This document shows, piece after piece, positions 12,939-20,115 of a stretch of 21,422 nt of DNA. The stretch comes from a virus. Below the pieces are notes generated by a model. It saw nothing but the letters and a program-made list of their open reading frames with translations. It was not told where the DNA came from and searched no databases. Numbering within the stretch: position 1 is the first letter of the stretch; each line of letters begins with the position of its first letter. The translations under genes and the position numbers were made by a program. The stretch spans positions 1 to 21,422 of IMG/VR virus record IMGVR_UViG_3300021962_000758; one strand, 5' to 3'.

Positions 12939-15491
12939 ATGTCTTTTATTGGCGCGGCAACAGCGATGGGTTTGACTGGCATTGGCGCTACAATTGGTGC
13001 TGGCGTGATGATGGGCGGCGCTACGACTATAGGCATGAACTTGATACGCGGGAAAGACCCGTTTGATAACATAGGTCAAGGGCTGTTGCTGGGTGGAATA
13101 GGCCAAGGAATATTTGGGTCTGCTGGCGCTGCTGCTGGAGTTGGTGAGGGCGCTGCGGCTAGTGCATCATTTGATGCGGCAGGGAATATGATACCCATAA
13201 AAGATATGGCTACTACGGCTTTTTCTGATAGCGCCGCTGCTAATCTTGGTTCTAAATATGGCGGAACAAATATGTTGCCGGGTATGCCGGTATCAGACCC
13301 ATATGGTCTAACTTCAGTTACAAATAATGCTAATTTAGCCCCTCATTCAATATATGGCGGTTCTAGTAGTCTGGCTGTACCAACGCCAGATGTTTATATT
13401 AATGACCAGCAATTTCTTGGCGACACAGAAGCGGCTATGCAAGCACGGCAATTAGGTGCTATGAAGCAAACTCAAGGGCTGGTCTCTATGCCGCCAGCGC
13501 GGGAAGCAGTAACTCCTGCAACAGTAGAGTCTTCCCCCGGCACTACAGCCATGCCGGTGCAGCCCGCAAATTACCTTGGCGGTTATCCTAAATCGTCATC
13601 TGGTACATCTTTTATGGATGATCCTCTTAAATGGATGAATGCCAACAAAGGAAAAACCGCGCTCGGTGCGGCTGCTGCTGCTGGCGCTATGGGTGCTTTC
13701 AACCGTAACACTGGTTTAAAGAACCTGCCTCCTCGCTCTTATCAGCGCGTCAACACTTCCTATAACCCCGGAACAGTTAATCCGAAATATGGTATGCCGG
13801 GAGAACCTTACTTCGTGGGTCAAGGCTATGGGCCAGAAACTCGTGAAACCTTCTATGGAGCGGCGGGTGGAGGTATCAGGGCTTTGAGTAGTGGCGGTGA
13901 GACTGCCCCCTATGTGCCGATGACTGCTCGTGGGCAGATGTCTTGGAGAGAAAACGTTCCTGATGATCTAGATGACTCTGCTGCGTTTAAACGGTATCTT
14001 AAATCTGACATCAATAAAAAAGAAGAAAAGGGTCAGGCAGAAATAGATAAGAACGTATCGTCGTGGCTAGAGCGCTATGCAAAAGCTGATGTTAAAGGTA
14101 TGGCTGAAGGTGGCCCCGCCCAGCAAGTAACCCCGTTCCAACCCACATTCTCTACCGCTCCACAAGGTATTGGGTCGCTACCGTATCAGGCACCCAATGT
14201 TCCTGCAATGCAGTCTTCTCCAACGGACTATAACCAGTCCCCGCAGTATGCCCCGACACAGCAGTATTCTGCCCCCGCAGCAAACCCTATGACAGCAGGT
14301 TTGGGTAGTTATTTGCAAGGGTTGCAATACAAAGCTCCTGTTACCCCTGCTCCCACCACTAGCACTACGTCACCTGCCGGATATAACCCAGCTACACAGA
14401 CCTATGGGACAACCCCAGCTACCCCCACCACTGCTCTTCCCGTCACTCCGAAAACACGACAAGTGCCACAAGGCGAGGATGAACCAGACAAAACGGAATA
14501 CCTACAGCCGGATGGTAGTTACTCCGATCTAAGCCCTGCGCTGACAGGTGTAACTACACGAACGATATCACGAGAGGCAGAGGATGGAGGAAACATATTG
14601 GAATACCAGTTGCCGGATAAAAGCTGGAGTTCCATCCACCCTGCGTTGGTAGGTCTAAATACACGACAAGTACAACAGGACGAGAAACCAGACATAACGG
14701 AATATCAGTCGCCGGATGGGAATTGGAGTTCCGCTAAAAATTTTGATTACGGGTCGCAAAACTCTAAACCCCCCGTTACTATTTACGACCCCAGCACACA
14801 GCGTTATATACCAAAACCTGTCTCACCTCCCTCAGATGAGTTGTTTTACACACAGCCCATCTCACCTGATGAATTTTACACACAGCCTGTCTCACCTCCC
14901 GCTTTTATGGGGGCAGGGAGAGAAGGATATTCCTCAGGAGACGACTCTGGTGGTGGATATGGCGATGGTGGTGGATATGGCGATAGTGGTGGCCCACCTC
15001 CCCCTCCTTCTTCTGGGTTCTTTGGTTATCCGGGTTCAGTTAATCCACCTGCCCCACCTCCCCCTCCTTCTTCTACTCCATATGGAACCTTTGACGACTC
15101 TGGTGGTGGATATGGCGATGGTGGCTTTAACTACGGTGGCGACGGTGGTGATGGAGACAAAGCTGGTGGGCCGATCAAGTCCAGAAGGTACGCTATGGGT
15201 GGTCTTGCGGCTCTACCTGAATACGCCGCTGGGGGTAAGTTGTTGAGCGGTGACGGTGACGGAATGAGCGATAGTATCCCTGCTGTAATAAAGGGAGCGC
15301 AGCCTCAACGTGCGGCACTGGCTGATGGAGAGTTTGTCATCCCGGCTGACGTAGTGTCTCATCTGGGGAACGGCTCAACGAAGGCTGGTGGCAAGCGGTT
15401 ATATGAGATGATGGCTAATATCCGCAAGGCGAGGACAGGCAACCCGAAACAGGGCAAGCAGATTAACCCGATGAAATTCATACCGGCATGA
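12939..15491 (+). CDS. Large internal virion protein candidate, glycine-zipper N-terminus, Pro/Gly-rich repeats
   Basis: ATG at 12939 has GGGAG about 6 bases upstream. The 850-residue product opens with glycine-spaced hydrophobic helices (GIGATIGAGVMMGGATTIG, GLLLGGIGQGIFGSAGAAAG), suited to membrane insertion. A disordered middle follows, with MAEGGPAQQ at ~388, three 34-35-residue repeats (507-602), and Pro-rich and GlyTyrGlyAsp-rich stretches (~640-750). The C-terminus (~760-850) is conserved-looking: LLSGDGDGMSDSIPAVI, ADGEFVIPADVVSHLGNGST, then ARTGNPKQGKQINPMKF. I recognise this C-terminal block from many environmental phage structural proteins. An ejected channel-forming protein is inferred. 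It overlaps the GNAT-like gene by ATGA. Confidence 0.68.
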   Translation: MSFIGAATAMGLTGIGATIGAGVMMGGATTIGMNLIRGKDPFDNIGQGLLLGGIGQGIFGSAGAAAGVGEGAAASASFDAAGNMIPIKDMATTAFSDSAAANLGSKYGGTNMLPGMPVSDPYGLTSVTNNANLAPHSIYGGSSSLAVPTPDVYINDQQFLGDTEAAMQARQLGAMKQTQGLVSMPPAREAVTPATVESSPGTTAMPVQPANYLGGYPKSSSGTSFMDDPLKWMNANKGKTALGAAAAAGAMGAFNRNTGLKNLPPRSYQRVNTSYNPGTVNPKYGMPGEPYFVGQGYGPETRETFYGAAGGGIRALSSGGETAPYVPMTARGQMSWRENVPDDLDDSAAFKRYLKSDINKKEEKGQAEIDKNVSSWLERYAKADVKGMAEGGPAQQVTPFQPTFSTAPQGIGSLPYQAPNVPAMQSSPTDYNQSPQYAPTQQYSAPAANPMTAGLGSYLQGLQYKAPVTPAPTTSTTSPAGYNPATQTYGTTPATPTTALPVTPKTRQVPQGEDEPDKTEYLQPDGSYSDLSPALTGVTTRTISREAEDGGNILEYQLPDKSWSSIHPALVGLNTRQVQQDEKPDITEYQSPDGNWSSAKNFDYGSQNSKPPVTIYDPSTQRYIPKPVSPPSDELFYTQPISPDEFYTQPVSPPAFMGAGREGYSSGDDSGGGYGDGGGYGDSGGPPPPPSSGFFGYPGSVNPPAPPPPPSSTPYGTFDDSGGGYGDGGFNYGGDGGDGDKAGGPIKSRRYAMGGLAALPEYAAGGKLLSGDGDGMSDSIPAVIKGAQPQRAALADGEFVIPADVVSHLGNGSTKAGGKRLYEMMANIRKARTGNPKQGKQINPMKFIPA
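14457..14744 (+). repeat. Three ~35-residue repeats in the 850-aa protein
   Basis: Units start at 14457, 14559 and 14664 (102, 105 and 81 bases, the last truncated). Each has an Arg-(Gln/Thr) start, an acidic stretch, (T/L)EYxxPD(G/K) and (S/N)(Y/W)S. The first two continue into (L/I)(S/H)PAL(T/V)G. Confidence 0.8.
14940..15124 (+). repeat. Direct DNA repeats in Gly-Tyr-Gly-Asp / poly-Pro region
   Basis: A 32-base segment is repeated exactly at 14940-14971 and 15093-15124 (coding DDSGGGYGDGG). Between them a 21-base Pro-coding segment is repeated exactly at 14994-15014 and 15054-15074, 60 bases apart. Such exact copies could recombine and change repeat number. Confidence 0.85.
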
Positions 15492-15943
15492 ACGAGAGAG
15501 AACTCAATACCACTGCAATACCTATAGGGTCATTGACACAGAATATACCTTTAATTCATAAGTATCTTGTAACAGCCGCTGAGTTGACGGACGGGCGTTG
15601 CCTTGTAGATGATTTAGTCAAATTTTTTTATACCGGACTTTTTACGTTATGGCTTATTTATTACGAAGACACCAAAGAAGTAATTGGGTTTTTTGCGCTG
15701 GAAGTTAAGGCGTACCCGCAATGCAAACTTATGTGTATTCAACATTGCACCACGGAGCCGGGAAGTATGAAAGATGGGTTTAACCAAAAGATGCAGGACA
15801 CCATAGAAGCCCATGCTAAAGGTAACGGCTGTTCTGGGATTGAATTTGTTGGGCGGTTTGGGTGGAAAAAATACACCGACGAGTTAGGTTATAAAAAATC
15901 TAGCCAGATATATCAGAAAGCATTATTAGAGGTAACGATATGA
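15488..15943 (+). CDS. GNAT-fold-like phage protein, 151 aa
   Basis: The protein has the layout of a small GNAT-like domain: an N-terminal helix (IHKYLVTAAELTDGR), strands TLWLIYYEDTKEVIGFFALE and CKLMCIQHCTTEPGSM, a helix (FNQKMQDTIEAHAKGNGC), the strand IEFVGRFGWKKYTDELGY and a last strand YQKALLEVTI. The Gly-Tyr-helix-Tyr end is typical of GNATs, but the acetyl-CoA loop (Q/RxxGxG/A) is not evident. It may therefore be a structural relative, as suggested for T7 gp13-like proteins encoded next to ejection proteins. ATGA overlaps on both sides tie it to its neighbours. There are four or five cysteines. Enzyme activity is uncertain. Confidence 0.68.
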   Translation: MNERELNTTAIPIGSLTQNIPLIHKYLVTAAELTDGRCLVDDLVKFFYTGLFTLWLIYYEDTKEVIGFFALEVKAYPQCKLMCIQHCTTEPGSMKDGFNQKMQDTIEAHAKGNGCSGIEFVGRFGWKKYTDELGYKKSSQIYQKALLEVTI

Positions 15944-17934
15944 AGCATAATTGGGAATTAGGGCCGGGATACGACCTCGACGCATTCCGTAGCGAAGGCG
16001 GAAAAATGAGGTTATATGGTAAAGGCGGTGGCTCCCCTGCTCCCGCGCCTTCTAGCCAGACGGTAAGCCAGACTAATATCCCCCCAGAGTTGATGCCGTA
16101 TGCCACAAAAGTTCTTGGGCGCGCGGAATCCCTGACAGATATAAACCAGAATCCCTACCAGCAATACCAAGGGAACCGCGTTGCTGATTTCAACCCGTTG
16201 CAAACCCAAGCATTTAGCAATATAGCCGGGATGACCACAAACGCCGGAACCGGCAATGCGATGAATCAGACGCAGGATGCCTATAATCGTTCCGCAAATG
16301 CAGGGCCATATAACGCGCAGAACTTTGGTAATCAGTATGGATCAGGGCCGCAGTTTCAAAACATGGGGCTGGGTTATTTGGCAGCAAACGCACCGCAGCT
16401 TAACCAATACCAGATGGGGCAAGCAAATCAGGTTAGCGGAAACAATGTTAATAACCAGAATATAAATGCTGCTCAGTCTAATTACAGACCTGATCTAGAC
16501 CAATACCAGATGGGGCCAGCAAGTCAAGTTCGCGGAAACAATGTTAGCAACCAAAATATAAATGCAGCACAGTCTGGTTACCAAGCAGATTTAAACGATT
16601 ACCAAATGGGGCCAGCAAGTCAGGTTCGGTCACAAAACTTCGGACAGCAGTTTGCACAAGACTACATGTCACCCTACCAACAGAATGTAACTGACTTCCA
16701 GAAACAAGAAGCGGTTAAGGACTATGGGCGTCAATTGCCGGGTATGGGCGCACAGGCGGCTGGTGCTGGAGCGTTTGGGGGGACTAGACATGCGCTGGTT
16801 GCGGCAGAGGGGCAAAGGAATTTGCAAACTCAGCTTGGCGGTATCCAAGCAGCGGGAAGCCAAAACGCCTACCAGAACGCGCAGCAGCAGTTCAATGCTG
16901 ACCAAGCACGGCGTCAGCAAGCGCAGATGTCTAACCAACAGGCAGGATTAACTGTTGGACAACAGAATCTCGCTTCTCAGCTTCAGACTCAAGGACTAAG
17001 GGCTGGTCAGAACTTACAAGTTGCCATGTCTAACCTGTCTAATCGTCAGCAAACAAACGTACAGAACGCGGCTAATAATCTGCAAGCTCAAGGAATGAAT
17101 GCTGATCAAGCGTTGAGGGCGGCATTAGCTAACCAACAGGCGGGGCTTACCACAGGACAGGCAAATCTTTCCTCCCAACTGCAAACCCAAGCACTGGGGG
17201 CTGGTCAGAACTTGCAAGTTGCCATGTCTAACCTGTCTAATCGACAACAAGCAAATGTCCAGAACGCGGCTAATAATTTGCAAGCCCAAGGGATGAATGC
17301 GGAACAGGCGATGAGAGCGGCGTTAGCTAACCAACAAGCGGGGCTAACGGTTGGGCAACAGAATTTACAATCACAGCTTCAGACCCAAGCACTGGGTTCA
17401 GGGCAAAGTATGCAAGCCCAACTTGCCAATCAAGGGGCGTATGGGCAGATGCAAGGTCTTGGTATGCAACAGAACCTTGCAAGCAACCAACAGGCGATGC
17501 AGAACGCTGCCCAACAAGCCCAGTACGGGTTGGCAGGACAGCAAGCTGGGGAAGCATCACGGCAGTTTGGTGCTAACTATGGGCTTCAGAATCGTCAGCA
17601 AGCACTAGCAGCGGCAGGGCAGTTAGGGAATCTGGGGATGCAGCAGTATCAGCAGAACATGGGTATTAATCAAGCACAGCAGTTAAGTGGAGCGCAAATT
17701 CAGGCACAGGAGCAACAGAAACTTAGCCAGCAGTATCAGGACTTCTTGAACCAGCAAAACTACCCGTATAAACAGCTTGGCTTTATGTCTGACCTGATCC
17801 GTGGAACACCGACATCCGGTGGCGCAGCAACAATGTATCAAGCCCCACCTAGCGCGATGTCTTCAACTGTCGGGTTACTGGGTGGATTAGGCAGTCTTGC
17901 TGGCGCGTATAGCGCAGCACAGCCAAGACAGTAA
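15940..17934 (+). CDS. Gln/Asn-rich internal virion protein with tandem repeats, 664 aa
   Basis: The start overlaps the previous stop (ATGA). After a short leader (RSEGGKMRLYGKGGGSPAPA) the conserved-looking N-terminal block reads PPELMPYATKVLGRAESLTD, then PYQQYQGNRVADFNPLQTQA. The body is extremely Gln/Asn/Ala-rich: three 32-residue units from residue 156 and three 66-residue units from residue ~331, both probably long helices. Near the C-terminus is FLNQQNYPYKQLGFMSDLIR followed by TMYQAPPS and a glycine-zipper end (LLGGLGSLAGAYSAA). I know the two end blocks from uncharacterised podophage and siphophage structural proteins beside ejection genes. A DNA-ejection or core protein is inferred. 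No enzymatic motif. Confidence 0.7.
   Translation: MKHNWELGPGYDLDAFRSEGGKMRLYGKGGGSPAPAPSSQTVSQTNIPPELMPYATKVLGRAESLTDINQNPYQQYQGNRVADFNPLQTQAFSNIAGMTTNAGTGNAMNQTQDAYNRSANAGPYNAQNFGNQYGSGPQFQNMGLGYLAANAPQLNQYQMGQANQVSGNNVNNQNINAAQSNYRPDLDQYQMGPASQVRGNNVSNQNINAAQSGYQADLNDYQMGPASQVRSQNFGQQFAQDYMSPYQQNVTDFQKQEAVKDYGRQLPGMGAQAAGAGAFGGTRHALVAAEGQRNLQTQLGGIQAAGSQNAYQNAQQQFNADQARRQQAQMSNQQAGLTVGQQNLASQLQTQGLRAGQNLQVAMSNLSNRQQTNVQNAANNLQAQGMNADQALRAALANQQAGLTTGQANLSSQLQTQALGAGQNLQVAMSNLSNRQQANVQNAANNLQAQGMNAEQAMRAALANQQAGLTVGQQNLQSQLQTQALGSGQSMQAQLANQGAYGQMQGLGMQQNLASNQQAMQNAAQQAQYGLAGQQAGEASRQFGANYGLQNRQQALAAAGQLGNLGMQQYQQNMGINQAQQLSGAQIQAQEQQKLSQQYQDFLNQQNYPYKQLGFMSDLIRGTPTSGGAATMYQAPPSAMSSTVGLLGGLGSLAGAYSAAQPRQ
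16405..16629 (+). repeat. Tandem 96-base repeat coding (D/N)xYQMGxAxQV
   Basis: Units start at 16405, 16501 and 16597. The first two are complete 32-residue copies; the third ends after MGPASQVR. The peptide cores are YQMGxAxQV and NNVxNQNINAAQSxY. Confidence 0.85.
16931..17409 (+). repeat. Tandem 198-base repeat in Gln-rich protein
   Basis: Units start at 16931, 17129 and 17327 with exact 198-base offsets checked at several anchors (for example 16990/17188/17386). Units one and two are full 66-residue copies with long identical DNA stretches. The third is cut after ~83 bases and then drifts into related Gln-rich sequence. Confidence 0.88.
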
Positions 17935-17943
17935 GGAGCTAAT

Positions 17944-20115
17944 ATGATCGGTCAACAAGGTAGTTTGGGGGTATCCCCCGCAGAGCTTCTGGCAGCTAAA
18001 AATATGGCTTCCGGGAAGTCCAACATGAATAAAGAGATTTCCCTTGGTGGTGATCTGACGCGACTGATGTTGGCTGCGATGCAACTGAAGAAATCTCAAG
18101 CGGAGCTAGAGAAGCTAAAACTCACGCGGGGAGCCAATCCCCAGACCACCGTGGCGCAGGATGTGCAGAAAGGCATAGCGCAGTTACAAGGACAGCCCGA
18201 AGAGCAGCCCCAGCAGCCCCAGCAGCCCCAAGGTCAGCCCCAAGGTCAGCAGCAGCAAATGGCGCGGATGGGTTCGGGTATCGGTGGTCTACCTGCTGGC
18301 GCGATAGACAATGAGGATGCGTTTGCTGGTGGTGGGATCGTTGCGTTTGCTGAAGGTGATCAGGTAGAGAGCAAACCGATTACCATAACACCTGACCGCG
18401 AGGCTTTTAACTATTTTATCTCTCAAGGTTGGACTCCTGCTGCTGCTGCTGGTTTTGTAAGTAACATACAAGCCGAATCTGCTTTCAATCCCAATTCACA
18501 GCATGACTTTGATAAAAAAACAAATACTTATATTGGAACCGGACTTGTTGGGTGGAATGCTGGGCGTAGACAACAGTTAGAGGCTATGTATGGCAGCAAG
18601 CCTACATACCAACAACAACTTGAGTATCTCCACAAGGAATTAAGTGGTGAAACAAAAGATGAGCCGGGGACTGCTGGCGTTGGTAAACGGCTCCGTGATA
18701 ATCCAAATATATCCGCAAACGATGCAGCAGCTATGTTATCTAGGGAAGGAATACGCCCCAAAGATAGAGAAGGACAGGCAAAATACAGAGGCACCCTTGC
18801 AGAGCAGTTGCTTACTGGCTTCACTGGTTCCGGTAATGCGAATGCCGCAGAGCCTCCAAGAGCCGCAGCCCCCACTGGTATAGCAGCAACACTTACGCCG
18901 AGTGAACTTCAGGCTAAAAGCGATAATGAAGCATTAAAAGCCGCAGGACGTGGAATCAAAGGTTTTGCTGACTCTGGTGTTGCCGCGCTCAAGGATTGGG
19001 CTACTGCAATTCCAAGGGCTGCATCAAGAGCGTATGGCGCTGTCACTGGTAATGAACCCCCGATGACTACTAATTCATGGACTCCGTATTCAGATGCGGA
19101 TAGTGCAAAAAAAGAAGATGCTACCAAAGATGGAGCGCCAAAAGGACACCCGCAAAGCCATGAGCGGGGTAAAGATGAAGGGGCTGACTTGCCGTCTGTA
19201 GTTGCTATACCAGCGCAGCAAAGAGTGCAGCCACAGGTGATTACTTCTGACCGAGAGCCTGATTATAGCAAATATTCTCCAAATGGGAGAACTGCGCCCG
19301 CTATAAAATCGTTAAAGGACATAGCTAATGATACTTTATATACAGGACTGACTACTCAACCTTTATCTAGAGAGGCTTATGATAAGCAAGTGAATGCTAT
19401 TGCAAAAAAAGAAGGCACTGACCCAGCGTCAATGAAAGAGTTTTTTGACAAACAATCAGCATCTTTTACCAATCAAGCAGTAGAAGCAAAGAAAAATAGA
19501 GATGTTGATCTATGGATGTCCGCCGCCCAAGGATTCTTTGCTATGGGAGCCGGTACTTCGCCAAGAGCCTTACAAAACTTCGCTATGGGTGCTGGGATAG
19601 GCGTTAAGCAAGCCCAATCTGCATTAAATGAATATGGGAAAGCTCAAAAAGAAATTAACGCCGCTCAACGAGACATTGCTAAATTTGAAATGTCTCATAG
19701 GGAGACACGCACAGCACAGCAAATTGCTTCTTATGATAAAGCACTTGCTCGTGCTGATCTTTTTGAAGCGAGGAAACTTGGTATTGCCGAAAAAGTTTGG
19801 GAAAGAATCATTAGACAAGATGAAATAAAAGAGAGTCGTTTAAACAGGGAATACACACAACGCAGAGATTTTGAAAGAAAACAATTAGATGATTTTAGAG
19901 ATACTTTAAATAAAGACCCTGAATATTCTTCAGCAAAAAAAGCGTTTGAAGGCTTAGATCAACTGGCAATATTGTATAAAGATAAGCCAGCAGAATTTGC
20001 TGCTGAAACTAGGAAGATACAAGAAAGAATGAAGCAAGCAGAGACGCGTGTCAAAAGTGGGTATCCTGCTTTGGGAGGTAATTCAGGTGGTGCAAAATTC
20101 TTAGGATATGAATAA
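17944..20115 (+). CDS. Internal virion protein with phage-tail-lysozyme domain, 723 aa
   Basis: AAGGAG lies 6 bases upstream of ATG. Domain order: an N-terminal helical part; a Pro/Gln tract (~85-107); GGGIVAFAEGDQ (~130); a murein hydrolase domain at ~145-285 (FNYFISQGWTPAAAAGFVSN, then IQAESAFNPNS, GTGLVGWNAGRR, SREGIRPKDR). The rest is a low-complexity linker and a long charged helical C-terminus (LWMSAAQGFFAMG, ALNEYGKAQKEINAAQRDIA). The lysozyme-like block matches the phage tail lysozyme family (PF18013-like), with Glu178 the likely catalytic acid. A wall-cutting domain in an internal protein parallels T7 gp16. Bases after ~19250 are markedly AT-rich. TAATG couples it to the next gene. 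Confidence 0.8.
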   Translation: MIGQQGSLGVSPAELLAAKNMASGKSNMNKEISLGGDLTRLMLAAMQLKKSQAELEKLKLTRGANPQTTVAQDVQKGIAQLQGQPEEQPQQPQQPQGQPQGQQQQMARMGSGIGGLPAGAIDNEDAFAGGGIVAFAEGDQVESKPITITPDREAFNYFISQGWTPAAAAGFVSNIQAESAFNPNSQHDFDKKTNTYIGTGLVGWNAGRRQQLEAMYGSKPTYQQQLEYLHKELSGETKDEPGTAGVGKRLRDNPNISANDAAAMLSREGIRPKDREGQAKYRGTLAEQLLTGFTGSGNANAAEPPRAAAPTGIAATLTPSELQAKSDNEALKAAGRGIKGFADSGVAALKDWATAIPRAASRAYGAVTGNEPPMTTNSWTPYSDADSAKKEDATKDGAPKGHPQSHERGKDEGADLPSVVAIPAQQRVQPQVITSDREPDYSKYSPNGRTAPAIKSLKDIANDTLYTGLTTQPLSREAYDKQVNAIAKKEGTDPASMKEFFDKQSASFTNQAVEAKKNRDVDLWMSAAQGFFAMGAGTSPRALQNFAMGAGIGVKQAQSALNEYGKAQKEINAAQRDIAKFEMSHRETRTAQQIASYDKALARADLFEARKLGIAEKVWERIIRQDEIKESRLNREYTQRRDFERKQLDDFRDTLNKDPEYSSAKKAFEGLDQLAILYKDKPAEFAAETRKIQERMKQAETRVKSGYPALGGNSGGAKFLGYE
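18204..18257 (+). repeat. Gln/Pro codon microsatellite
   Basis: Imperfect repeats of CAGCAGCCC and CAAGGTCAGCCC code a PQQPQQPQGQPQGQQQQ tract between the helical N-terminus and the AEG motif. It is likely a flexible linker that can vary in length in steps of three bases. Confidence 0.75.

Noticed and set aside
14716-15246. 176-codon + strand frame inside the 850-aa protein gene
   Set aside because: It is an out-of-phase shadow of the Pro/Gly repeat DNA giving a Leu/His/Val-biased product; the real frame has conserved flanking domains.
15620-15630. AAATTTTTTTA as a programmed frameshift site
   Set aside because: The heptamer is not in the needed phase (zero frame reads AAA TTT TTT TAT) and the GNAT-like protein is continuous through it.
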